From contig BPJP01000004.1 of assembly GCA_026004675.1 (NCBI GenBank), positions 1-64,000 on the forward strand: a DNA stretch of 64,000 nucleotides, in the 5' to 3' direction. Of this stretch, positions 7,924 through 16,010 are shown in pieces (positions within the stretch are counted from its first letter, which is position 1; each line of letters starts with the position of its first letter). The position numbers were made by a program, and so were the translations under genes. The notes below the pieces were generated by a model, which saw only the letters and a program-made list of their open reading frames with translations, was not told the DNA's origin and did no database searches. Origin of the DNA: Gemmatales bacterium (lineage in GTDB: Bacteria; Planctomycetota; Planctomycetia; Gemmatales; Gemmataceae).

Positions 7924-9882
7924 TTACTTCTTGACTTCGAACTCGGCATCGATGACGTCGTCTCCTTTCTTGCCGCTGTCTTCGGGAGGCGTCGTCGACG
8001 CACCCGAGCCGGCACCGACGCCTGCTTCGGTCTGCTTGTACAGATGCTGGGCCATGGCATGCGAAGCCTGCGTGAGGTTTTCGACCGCCTTTTTGATCGC
8101 TTCGACATCCTCGCCGCTGGCCGCTTTCTTGACCTCTTCGATGGCCGACTGGATCGGTGCCTTGTCGCTTTCGGAGATTTTGTCGGCATTCTCCTTGAGA
8201 AGTTTCTCGATCTGCCAGACGATCTGGTCGGCGTGGTTGCGTGCGTCGATCAGTTCGCGTTTCTTGCGGTCTTCGGCGGCATGGGCTTCGGCTTCGCGAC
8301 GCATGCGGTCGATCTCCTCCTGGCTCAAGCCGCTGGAGTATTCGATCCGCTTGCTGACTTCCTTGCCGGTACCCAGGTCTTTGGCCGAGACGTGAAGGAT
8401 GCCGTTGGCGTCGATATCGAAGGTGACCTCGATCTGCGGCACGCCTCGCGGCGCGGGCGGAATGCCTTCGAGGTTGAACTGCCCCAGGAGTCGGTTGTGC
8501 TCGGCGATTTCACGCTCGCCCTGGAAGACCCGCACGGTCACGGCGGGCTGGTTGTCTTCCGCCGTCGAGAAGATCTGCTTCTTGCTCGTGGGAATGGTCG
8601 TGTTGCGTTCGATCAACCGCGTAAAGACGCCGCCCAGCGTTTCGATACCGAGAGACAGGGGCGTCACGTCAAGCAGCAACACGTCGGATTTGCTGCCCAG
8701 CATCAACTGGGCGCCTTGGATCGCCGCCCCGACCGCCACCACTTCGTCCGGGTTGACGCCGCGATGGGGTTCCTTGCCGAAGATTTCCTTCACGAACTGC
8801 TGCACCTTCGGCATGCGCGTCATGCCGCCGACCAGGACGACTTCGTCGATATCCGACGGCTTCATCTTGGCGTCGGACAGGGCTTGCATGACGGGTTTGC
8901 GGCAGCGTTCGATCAAGTGGTCGACCATCTGTTCGAACTGCGCTCGCGTGATAGTCATTTGCAAGTGCTTGGCGCCGCTGGCATCCGCGGTGATATACGG
9001 CAAATTGATGGTGGTCGTTGTCGCTTGCGACAGTTCTTTTTTGGCCTGTTCGGCGGCGTCCTTGAGCCGTTGCAGGGCCATTTGATCCTGCCTCAGGTCG
9101 ATGCCGTGGTTCTTCTTGAAGTCGTCGGCGATGTAATCGATCAGCACCTGGTCGAAATTGTCGCCGCCGAGGTGCGTGTCGCCGTTGGTCGCCTTGACTT
9201 CGAACACGCCATCGCCGACATCGAGGATCGAAATGTCGAAGGTACCGCCACCCAGGTCGAACACGGCGATTTTTTCATTCTTTTTCTTGTCAAGACCGTA
9301 AGCCAGCGCTGCCGCGGTCGGTTCGTTGATGATCCGCATGCGTTGCTTGGTCTTCTTGCCGGTTGCAGGGTCTTCAATCTCCCATTCGGAATCGAAACCG
9401 GCGATCCTGGCGGCGTCGATCGTCGCCTGCCGCTGCGCGTCATTGAAGTAGGCCGGAACCGTAATGACGGCTTTGCGGACCGTGTGCCCCAGGTAGGCTT
9501 CGGCCGCCTCTTTCAGTTTCCGCAAGATCATCGCCGAGATTTCCGGCGGCGTATACAGCTTGCCGTCGATCTCGACCTTTACCAGCTCATCGGGACCGCC
9601 GACGATCTTGTAGGGGACGAGCTTTTCTTCTTCCTCGACTTCCTTGTGCCGGCGCCCCATGAAACGCTTGATCGAATAGATCGTCCGTTGCGGATTCGTC
9701 ACGGCCTGACGCTTTGCTGGTTCGCCAACCAACCGCTCGCCTTTGTCCGTGAAGGCCACCACGCTGGGCGTTATGCGGTGCCCCTCTTGATTGTGGATCA
9801 CTTTGACTTCGCTTCCTTCCATGACAGCAACCACGGAGTTGGTCGTCCCCAGGTCGATGCCAATGATCTTTTCGCCTTGCAC
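7924..9882 (-). CDS. dnaK: Chaperone DnaK (Hsp70)
   Basis: A 652-residue Hsp70 of normal length. The actin-like ATPase starts with [11 protein letters not shown], followed by [11 protein letters not shown] and [10 protein letters not shown]. The substrate-binding domain follows ([13 protein letters not shown], then [23 protein letters not shown]), and the tail ends [11 protein letters not shown]. It folds proteins with DnaJ and GrpE, neither of which is adjacent; dnaK is monocistronic here. The start is GTG at 9882, supported by a strong AAAGGAGAT at good spacing. A sigma70-like promoter lies about 160 bases upstream and an intrinsic terminator follows. I saw no CIRCE-like element. Confidence 0.98.
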   Translation of the reverse strand: MQGEKIIGIDLGTTNSVVAVMEGSEVKVIHNQEGHRITPSVVAFTDKGERLVGEPAKRQAVTNPQRTIYSIKRFMGRRHKEVEEEEKLVPYKIVGGPDELVKVEIDGKLYTPPEISAMILRKLKEAAEAYLGHTVRKAVITVPAYFNDAQRQATIDAARIAGFDSEWEIEDPATGKKTKQRMRIINEPTAAALAYGLDKKKNEKIAVFDLGGGTFDISILDVGDGVFEVKATNGDTHLGGDNFDQVLIDYIADDFKKNHGIDLRQDQMALQRLKDAAEQAKKELSQATTTTINLPYITADASGAKHLQMTITRAQFEQMVDHLIERCRKPVMQALSDAKMKPSDIDEVVLVGGMTRMPKVQQFVKEIFGKEPHRGVNPDEVVAVGAAIQGAQLMLGSKSDVLLLDVTPLSLGIETLGGVFTRLIERNTTIPTSKKQIFSTAEDNQPAVTVRVFQGEREIAEHNRLLGQFNLEGIPPAPRGVPQIEVTFDIDANGILHVSAKDLGTGKEVSKRIEYSSGLSQEEIDRMRREAEAHAAEDRKKRELIDARNHADQIVWQIEKLLKENADKISESDKAPIQSAIEEVKKAASGEDVEAIKKAVENLTQASHAMAQHLYKQTEAGVGAGSGASTTPPEDSGKKGDDVIDAEFEVKK

Positions 9883-10035
9883 CTCTTATCTCCTTTCGTT
9901 TTTCGAAGCCCAGTCCAAATGCCAGGCCGATGATACCATACCGATCCCTTCTCGCTTCCAATAGGCACACGAGCAACTATCGTGCCGCTCTGAAAAAGTT
10001 TGCCCGAATTGCAATAAGATACGTTCCGACAACAC

Positions 10036-10064
10036 ATTATATCATCCGACATAACTTCGGTGAA
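10036..10064 (-). promoter_or_regulatory. Sigma70-like promoter for dnaK
   Basis: On the minus strand TTCACC (complement of 10059-10064) is followed after exactly 17 bases by a perfect TATAAT (complement of 10036-10041). Transcription would start near 10029, leaving a 5' leader of about 150 bases before the GTG. Confidence 0.5.
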
Positions 10065-10073
10065 ACGGCTGGC

Positions 10074-10088
10074 CTGCCAGATTGGCAG
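10074..10088. promoter_or_regulatory. Operator-like dyad upstream of the dnaK -35 box
   Basis: CTGCC-AGATT-GGCAG forms a 5-5-5 dyad, placed 10 bases upstream of the proposed -35 box. It could bind a regulator of dnaK, but no known consensus was recognised. Confidence 0.3.
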
Positions 10089-10254
10089 ATAGGCTCTTCG
10101 ACCCTTTGGACGCTTCGCCATGAAACGGCCGCCTCGTGCGGCTAGAACAAGGTTTCTGACTTGAATGTGAAGCGGGACACAGAGAAGCCTGGGGGCACGA
10201 TCTATTGTTGGGGTGGATGCTGCAACCAGTTCTTCTTTTACGAGGGTCCAACTA

Positions 10255-10398
10255 ATGCGTCGTTTGCTAGCTGGAATTCTGTTAGGCCTTTTCGTCATCG
10301 GCTGCCAGGGCGGCAAATCAGACCAAAACAGCGGCCGGAAAAGTCCGCCAGAAAAGACAGATCGACCAACGGATGGCGGGAGTGGTTATCGGCGCTAG
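10255..10398 (+). CDS. Tiny lipoprotein (47 aa)
   Basis: The protein starts MRRLLAGILLGLFVIGCQGG: two Arg, a hydrophobic stretch and a lipobox (VIGC), so it should be lipid-anchored at the Cys. The mature part is about 30 residues, hydrophilic and rich in Lys, Ser, Pro and Gly. ATG at 10255 has GAGGG about 10 bases upstream; an in-frame ATG at 10213 would spoil the signal. A strong intrinsic terminator follows 30 bases after the stop, which supports expression as a single gene. No family recognised; its size resembles entericidin-type lipoproteins but no homology is claimed. Confidence 0.65.
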   Translation: MRRLLAGILLGLFVIGCQGGKSDQNSGRKSPPEKTDRPTDGGSGYRR

Positions 10399-10427
10399 CG
10401 AGTCGCGACGGAAAAGCGAAAACAAAG

Positions 10428-10458
10428 AAGCTGGGCGTTTTCGCGCACCAGCTTTTTT
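10428..10458 (+). terminator. Intrinsic terminator after lipoprotein gene
   Basis: AAGCTGG (10428-10434) pairs with CCAGCTT (10448-10454), with an inner GCG/CGC pair around a TTTT loop, followed by a T6 run (10453-10458). Confidence 0.8.
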
Positions 10459-10607
10459 GCTTGTATACGAACAGGCTGTCGCAATGACTCTTCGTCCGAC
10501 ACCGATTCGTCGCGGCAAATTTCTCGAAACGGTCGCGTTTCTGTCTTTTTGTGTTGATCCTCACAGCGAACGTGCACCGAGACCTCTCGGCAGGTTTGAC
10601 GAGCGGT

Positions 10608-11855
10608 TTACCCGCGATACAAGTTGAGACCGGAGTCGTTTTTCAAGAAAGCAAAGACTTCACGGATTTGTTCGAAGCCGTTCCGCAACAGAAAGTTGGA
10701 ATTGCGTCCGTAGCTTTTGGCACCGAGGATGAAGAAATTGGGTTCCGGGTTGCGGAGGGTGTCGATGCCGGAAGCGGGAATCTGCAGGCAATCGCCGCCG
10801 CCGTGTCGCAGGAGGCTCGCCGCCAGCTGAATAGGTCCTTCCGTAGCGTAACACTCGTGGACTTGCAATTCGCGATAGAGGCTGGTGTCGGGGAGGTAGC
10901 CGACGTTGGCAATAATGTGATCGACGTGCCAGGTTTTCGTTTCGCCTCGGCAACGGGTTGCGATGGCGAATGCCTTGCCGTTATTCACACGTTCGATGCG
11001 ATCGATGACGGTGTGATTGTGGAATTCGACATTGCCTTCGCCTCGAGTGGCGAGATTGTTCGCGCGAGTGGCGAGGCGATCGCGTTCTTTAAGCGGATCA
11101 TTGTGGATGCGTTTAATGGGCTGCGTGCCGTCACGACTGGAGAGCCAGACGATCCAGGTATCGGTGGCTTCCGTGGCGAGATCGGCAAGCTGACAGACAG
11201 CAGTTGCGGCCGAGTATCCTGTCCCCACGATGAGAATGTTTTTACCTGCAAAATCTTGCCGTCGCTTTCCCAGAATGTCTTCCAGGCCATAGGCGATCGA
11301 GGATTCGCAGGCGATTTCTCCCAGGGCGGGAATGCCACCGTCTCCCAACCAGCGATGCTGCCCGTAAACACCGGTGCAATCAAGAACCACATCTGCCTCG
11401 GCTTCCTCCTCCTTGTTGTTGTGAACCAGCAGCAAGCGAAACGGGGACTTGGATCGTTTGGGATCGCCGGGCGGCAAATCGTTCTTCAAATGCCCGCGCC
11501 GGCCGACATGCACGACGCGCGTCTCCGTGCGCAGACAATCGCGCAGCAGAGGCGATTCGGCCAACGGTTGCAGGTAAGCCGCCACATGTTCCTTGCCGGT
11601 AATGCATTCGTTATCGGCGGGAAATTCGTGCTTGGCGTTATTCGCACGGATGGCGTTCTGGCCGAGCACAGTCGTATTCATTCCGAATGGACTGAAGAGC
11701 CTGACGTGGCCCCATTGGCGGACGTATTCGCCCGGTTGTCCTTTCTCAAAAACGGTAACTGGCCAGCCGAGATGCCGGGCATACAAGGCAGCTTCCAGAC
11801 CGATCGGGCCGGCGCCGAGGACGGCAATTCGCGGAACCCTCGTTTTGGCCATCAT
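10608..11855 (-). CDS. FAD/NAD(P)-dependent flavoprotein oxidoreductase
   Basis: A 415-residue flavoprotein with two Rossmann nucleotide-binding sites: GAGPIG at 14-19 for FAD and GTGYSAA at 211-217 for NAD(P)H. The linking motif DCTGVYG at 159-165 is typical of flavin monooxygenase and thioredoxin-reductase-like enzymes. The C-terminal FAD motif appears as NFFILGAKSYGRNSNFLL. The start overlaps the stop of the upstream GAP1-N2-like gene by 4 bases (ATGA), so the two are translationally coupled. Substrate unknown; the fold fits lysine/ornithine N-monooxygenase-like or Baeyer-Villiger-like enzymes. Confidence 0.8.
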   Translation of the reverse strand: MMAKTRVPRIAVLGAGPIGLEAALYARHLGWPVTVFEKGQPGEYVRQWGHVRLFSPFGMNTTVLGQNAIRANNAKHEFPADNECITGKEHVAAYLQPLAESPLLRDCLRTETRVVHVGRRGHLKNDLPPGDPKRSKSPFRLLLVHNNKEEEAEADVVLDCTGVYGQHRWLGDGGIPALGEIACESSIAYGLEDILGKRRQDFAGKNILIVGTGYSAATAVCQLADLATEATDTWIVWLSSRDGTQPIKRIHNDPLKERDRLATRANNLATRGEGNVEFHNHTVIDRIERVNNGKAFAIATRCRGETKTWHVDHIIANVGYLPDTSLYRELQVHECYATEGPIQLAASLLRHGGGDCLQIPASGIDTLRNPEPNFFILGAKSYGRNSNFLLRNGFEQIREVFAFLKNDSGLNLYRG

Positions 11856-13091
11856 GGCTTCCCTTCCTTGTTCAGGAGTTTACTGCGTAAACGCGACACG
11901 AGATCTCCCGGTGTCAGTTTCGGTGAATCGAAGTCGTCGACCTCCAGGGTCCAAAGCAATGCTCGGAGTCGACGTAGCAAAGGGCCTTTTCTCATGGCGT
12001 CTTCTGCCGCGCGTTTTTGCCTGGGTTTCGCATAGACGACAATCGCGTCCAAAAGACTTTCCGCCGAAGCGTCGGCTGGGATGCCGAGCTTCAAGTCAGA
12101 GGCGAGACGGCGCAATTGCGTCGTTACTTGTTCGCGCTCGATTGCGTTCAATTCGGGGAAGGCACTGGCGTCGGGCAGCGTAAGCAAGACATCTTTGGTA
12201 GTTTGTTTCTGTTTTGGTCCAGGGACACGAGGAGGAGGTTCGAAGATTTTCGCCACCACGGCGGCTAACGCCAACAGGAAAAGCAGAACGATTCCAAGAC
12301 GCCACATTTGTGCCCGGCTGCGTCGGGCGAACAAACGGTCGAGTTCGGCTTGATCGCCCGCTTCGGCAGCGATTTGCAAGTTCAGCTCGTATCGCCCCTG
12401 TGGATAATGTTCCGCCTGTTGTTCGGTCAGGTAGCCGGCGAATTCGGGGCCAGAGGCGTTGGGCACGACGACGGCGTCAAATCGCAATTGGTTGCCAAAA
12501 GCGTAGGTCGCCGGCCAAAGTTGGCTTCGCGAACTGGTGGGGAGCAACTGCCAGAGGTCGCGGAGGAATTCGTAATCAGGCGCGGGCCGTTCGATGACCA
12601 GCTTGCTGCCGTCGAGCAAGGCCTGAACGCCGCCGAGAAAAGCTGGCCCCTCAGGGCGTTTGAGCACTCTTTGAATTTCTGCCACGGTTCGGTTCGGCAG
12701 GGGACGTTTGGTCCAGGTCAGGATCGGCAATTCGCCTCGAGCCTGCCAGTCCGGAGGGAAGGAATCGCAAAGCAAGAAAGGATCGCCGATCCAGCGGACG
12801 TAGTCATCGCGCGGCAGGACAAGCAGGCGAAAGGCCAAGGCACCCGGACGGCCGGCGTCGTCGATTCCCTGGTCCGCCACCTGCACAACGGCCACGAAGC
12901 GCCGAAGAAACGGTTGGGCAAACATAGAGAAAGGGCACGGATGACCCGCTGGCCGGTTGCCGAAGCGGGTACAGAGTCGTTCCGCTTCGGCGAGCCATTC
13001 TGAGGAAAAAGCCGGTGAGTGCGCCAAAAAAACGATAGCCTCCGCTATCGTGACTGCCGTAGATCGCCTGTTCAAGCTGGATCGTGGACAT
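11852..13091 (-). pseudogene. GAP1-N2-like protein with a single-base frameshift in a T7 run
   Basis: The N-terminus (MSTIQLEQAIYGSHDSGGYRF, ATG at 13091) and the rest (LAHSPAFSSEWLAEAERLC onward) lie in two frames. They join cleanly if one base is removed from the seven-T run at 13026-13032 (A7 on the + strand), giving about 412 residues. QAIYGSxD...GYRxLAxSPxF...EWLAExxxxCxxFGxRPAG followed by ADQGxDDAGRPGALAFR matches what I remember of the GAP1-N2 domain of GTPase-associated proteins common in planctomycetes. A membrane segment lies near residues 263-283, after a short basic stretch, and a soluble tail follows. No other stop breaks the frame, so sequencing error is as likely as true decay. 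It is coupled to the flavoprotein downstream. Confidence 0.6.
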
Positions 13092-13154
13092 GGCAGTCGC
13101 ATAGAAGGCCGACAAGCAAGCCTAAGGTCTCGAGCAGGACGATCGCGACAAGCA

Positions 13155-14072
13155 TCAAGCAGCGTATTTTTTGCGCATGCCGTCGAGGAATTTCAACGCA
13201 GCTGCCGTCACGTCCCACGCTTCGGGCCAAAAACACAGATCGATGCACCACCAATCGGACGGGACGCCGCACTGGACGATTTCCGGGATGAGTTCGTCGA
13301 AGTTGAGGTGTCCTTGCCCAAATGGCGCATGCGTACTGGTTTCGTTGTCATGCAAAGTACCGTCGGAATCGATCAAGTGGATATGAGCGATTTTGCCTTT
13401 GAGTTTTTGCAGCAATTCGAGAGCCCCACCGGGCAACGTTTCTTGTTCGCCTGGCTGGCGTGCTCCGATGGCAGCACACATATGGGCGTGACTGGTGTCG
13501 TACATCACGCCGAAGTTCGGATTATCCCGGCTGCGGACTTCCTCGACGATAGAGAGAATTTCGGATGGTTTATTGAAGGCGAACCCTGGCTCGAATTCCC
13601 AGGCGACGCGGATGCCTCGATTGGCCGCCAGCTTGGCGCATTTGTCGAAGGCATTGACCACGCGTTCCCGCGCGACTTTGGGATCGATGTTGTTCTTGAT
13701 GCACACGTCCGGCGGCTCGAGAGTATCGACACGGATGCAATCGATGCCCAGGTCTTCGGCGAAGAAAAGATTTTTGGCGAACTCCGCAATAAAGGGGCCA
13801 CTGTCGGGGACGCTGATGATTTTGTGCATCCACAAATTGGCAGCCAAGCCGGAAAACTCGAGGCCGGCGTCGGCAACCTCTTTTCTCAGCGCCAGCCGCT
13901 TGTCGCGCGTATCGTGCGAATCGGGGTTGGGGTGCGGAGGGAATCCCCCCAGCTCGACACCGTCCAGACCCAGCTCCTTGAGCTTGCGAATAATGGTATG
14001 AAAGTCGACGGGATTATCTTTGTAAGGTCCAAAGCAGTAAGCCCAAGTGCCGATGGAAATTTTCTTCGCCAT
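13155..14072 (-). CDS. Sugar phosphate isomerase/epimerase-like TIM barrel
   Basis: A 305-residue cytoplasmic protein of the xylose-isomerase-like / AP-endonuclease 2 superfamily. It starts at the first barrel strand (ISIGTWAYCFG), has GLDGVELGG at strand 2, VAWEFEPG with a likely metal-ligand Glu, GVMYDTSHAH with Asp and His ligands, and IAHIHLIDSDG near the end. These metal-binding positions fit sugar isomerases and epimerases such as IolE/IolI types. No signal peptide. GAGGATG precedes the ATG at 14072. It lies between the response regulator and the GAP1-N2-like gene on the same strand. Substrate unknown. Confidence 0.82.
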   Translation of the reverse strand: MAKKISIGTWAYCFGPYKDNPVDFHTIIRKLKELGLDGVELGGFPPHPNPDSHDTRDKRLALRKEVADAGLEFSGLAANLWMHKIISVPDSGPFIAEFAKNLFFAEDLGIDCIRVDTLEPPDVCIKNNIDPKVARERVVNAFDKCAKLAANRGIRVAWEFEPGFAFNKPSEILSIVEEVRSRDNPNFGVMYDTSHAHMCAAIGARQPGEQETLPGGALELLQKLKGKIAHIHLIDSDGTLHDNETSTHAPFGQGHLNFDELIPEIVQCGVPSDWWCIDLCFWPEAWDVTAAALKFLDGMRKKYAA

Positions 14073-14201
14073 GATGACATCCTCAGCGGTCCGGGTCTCG
14101 TTGTTTTTAGTCTATGTAAGAAATCGCGGTCGGGGAATCCTTCAAGCAAAAAACCTGGGCAGCGGCTGGCCGTCCACCGGACGACGTCTCCAGGACTCGC
14201 T

Positions 14202-14852
14202 TCACGGTAAGTCTCCGGTAATCAGGCCGGTACGCAAAGCAAAACGAACCAGGCCGGGCACATCATAAATGTGAAGTCTTTTCATCAATTGTTGCCGGTG
14301 GGTTTCCACGGTTTTGATGCCGAGTTTAACCATGCGGGCGATGTTTTTCGTGGAATGCCCCTCGACGATCAGTTGCAGGACTTCGCGCTGGCGAGGCGTC
14401 AGCAGATCGAGAGGGCTTTCCTTCGCGCGAGCGTTTTGCAGGATGTCTCGCACAAGCCGGGCCGGCAGGCCTGGCCCCACATAGGCGTGTCCTCGCGAGG
14501 CGGACTCGATCGCTTCCCGCAAATCGGCCGGTTCGGCATCGAGGCTGACAAAGGCGTTGGCGCCGGCTTGGAAGGCCTGCCACACAGTGGTTTCGTTGTT
14601 GTAGCTCGAAAAGAGAACGATGCCGACTTGGGGAAAACGTCTTGCCGCCCGACACGTTGCCTCCAGACCATTCATGCCGGTCATGGCGATGCGCATAACG
14701 GCCACGTGAGGTCGAAGAGATTTGATCTTGCGCAGGGCAGCGCGCCCATCTCCCGCTTCCCCGACCAATTCGATGCCGCGGAACCCACGGAGAATGACCC
14801 TCATACCGGCTCGTACCAGCTTCCGATTGTCGGCCAGGAGCACCCGTATCAT
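14202..14852 (-). CDS. NarL/FixJ-type response regulator lacking the phospho-acceptor Asp
   Basis: A 216-residue protein with an N-terminal receiver domain and a LuxR-type helix-turn-helix near 149-195 (LTPRQREVLQLI...TVETHRQQLMKRL). The start MIRVLLADNRK at 14852 is the natural receiver start; the upstream extension to 14915 is not domain-like. The phospho-acceptor position, normally Asp in VLMDISMPGMNG, is Arg54 here (VMRIAMTGMNG; codon CGC at 14691-14693). The conserved Lys of the usual LKDA motif is Leu104 (SLDAEP). The acidic pocket is reduced to one Asp (LADN); Ser82/83 remains. It should bind DNA but cannot be switched by ordinary phosphorylation. No histidine kinase is adjacent. Confidence 0.88.
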   Translation of the reverse strand: MIRVLLADNRKLVRAGMRVILRGFRGIELVGEAGDGRAALRKIKSLRPHVAVMRIAMTGMNGLEATCRAARRFPQVGIVLFSSYNNETTVWQAFQAGANAFVSLDAEPADLREAIESASRGHAYVGPGLPARLVRDILQNARAKESPLDLLTPRQREVLQLIVEGHSTKNIARMVKLGIKTVETHRQQLMKRLHIYDVPGLVRFALRTGLITGDLP

Positions 14853-15413
14853 CGAATCCGCCTCGAAAACCGTAGCGCTGGCAGTTGCCTCGGCCCTTGC
14901 CATCGCACGTGTCACAACATCCGAATATACGCATCCATCATCGCGGAATTAAGCAGGTGACACGCTCTTCACTGATTAAATAGTAACTACTACAACGAAT
15001 TATTCACATTTCAACCTGAATGAAATGAATTCGTGAAGTCTGCCGGACCGCAGATGCTGCCGAACGCTGGACGAATCAGTCGACGGCTAGCATGCCACCG
15101 CTGACGGCCAGTACCGAAGAATCTGGGGAAATGCGGGTTGGCGAAAATTTGCAATAAGAGACAACGCCGCTTACAATCGGCGATGCCCCTGGCAGGGGTC
15201 GAACCTGCAGGCAGCTCGACAGTAAGCCAGCGGCGCCAACGATCATGGGAGGTCCGACCAAGGGAAATTGACCAATTGGCCGCCGCCAGGCACCTTCTGT
15301 TACGCTGTCCTTCCGCCTGTCGGACAGGGGCATACGTTCACTCGCACGACCGTACAGCGCGGACCGCGCAATACAAGTCTGCACGCAACTTGCGTTACGG
15401 AACAGCCAGTCAT
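14853..15413. other. Gene-poor region holding only a tRNA-like fragment
   Basis: I see no supported protein gene in this stretch of about 560 bases. The part next to the response regulator is A/T-rich (about 14930-15030) and may hold its promoter. The region also contains the tRNA 3'-half-like sequence listed separately. Open frames on both strands lack codon bias, start signals and recognisable motifs. Confidence 0.5.
15184..15208 (-). other. tRNA 3'-half-like fragment (T arm plus acceptor strand)
   Basis: On the minus strand GCAGG-TTCGACC-CCTGC forms a perfect T-arm (5-bp stem, 7-base loop with TTCGA), followed directly by a 7-base strand CAGGGGC and A at the discriminator position. There is no encoded CCA. 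I could not find a matching D arm or anticodon arm at normal distance; a complementary GCCCCTG occurs only at the complement of 15325-15331, about 120 bases away. It may be a tRNA remnant, as left at an integration site, or chance. Confidence 0.35.
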
Positions 15414-15872
15414 TTACGACAAGCGGGGAGGAGGAGGGTCAGGAGAAAACACCATCGCCAGAATGGTGTCGTCCCAAGCAGGTACCGTCGCCGTCGGTGG
15501 CTGAGCCGGGTGCCAGGAGAACGGCACAAGTGGCATCACCGCCCCGGATACTACCCAATACTTCGCTTCGCACGGACAAGTCGACCGCGCAAGAGTCAAC
15601 GACAGCGGTGCATCGCTGTCATCAGCCACTGTCTGGCAACAAGCTGGGACTTCCCTTGGGCAAGGCGAATCGGTCTTCGGTCCCGGCGGAGAACAGCAAC
15701 AAGGTTTGTCGGCGTCTTTCGCACAACAACATGCCCGAGGTGGATGGGTTTTTGCGGAAGCTCGAAACGGCACAGGGAAACCAAAGACAGTCGCCAGGTA
15801 AGAAAAGAGGACGACGGCAGTCAGCACGCGCCCAGCCTGGGACAGAACTGTCTTTGTTTTTAATCGCCTCAT
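15414..15872 (-). CDS. Cys-rich secreted or membrane-anchored hypothetical protein
   Basis: A 152-residue protein with a hydrophobic N-terminus (VLTAVVLFSYLATVFGFPVPF) that is a signal peptide or anchor. After it come dense Cys clusters: ACCCAKDADKPCCCSPPG, then PCPREVPACC and STCPCE. The clusters could bind metal, but no family was recognised. The rest is Pro-rich. ATG at 15872 was chosen over TTG at 15878; no clear ribosome-binding site is seen. It is convergent with nothing and stands alone, so reality as a gene is likely but not certain. Confidence 0.55.
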   Translation of the reverse strand: MRRLKTKTVLSQAGRVLTAVVLFSYLATVFGFPVPFRASAKTHPPRACCCAKDADKPCCCSPPGPKTDSPCPREVPACCQTVADDSDAPLSLTLARSTCPCEAKYWVVSGAVMPLVPFSWHPAQPPTATVPAWDDTILAMVFSPDPPPPRLS

Positions 15873-16010
15873 AGCCAAAATGCTGATTCATTGGATGGTG
15901 CGGTGTTATCGTAAGTGGCTTCGAAAGGAGTGTCAAGAAAAACCAAAAGCAGCGTCTTCGCCCTGGGGCTGGCGTTTGCTCCTGGCAAGATGAGGCACCG
16001 TTCCAGGAGA

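Larger units (their letters stand above)
9883..10254. other. Intergenic region with dnaK promoter, no gene
   Basis: Divergent region between dnaK (minus) and the small lipoprotein (plus). It holds the dnaK promoter candidate and an operator-like dyad listed separately. I see no coding sequence; in-frame extensions of dnaK into it lack any conserved N-terminus. Confidence 0.6.

Noticed and set aside
8044..9933. 629-codon open frame opposite dnaK
   Set aside because: It is the shadow of the dnaK reading frame; GC-rich codon bias keeps the opposite strand open, and no motif is present.
15184..15331. A tmRNA or an intron-bearing tRNA in this stretch
   Set aside because: A 7-bp acceptor pairing exists, but no D arm, anticodon arm or tag reading frame could be found at sensible spacing.
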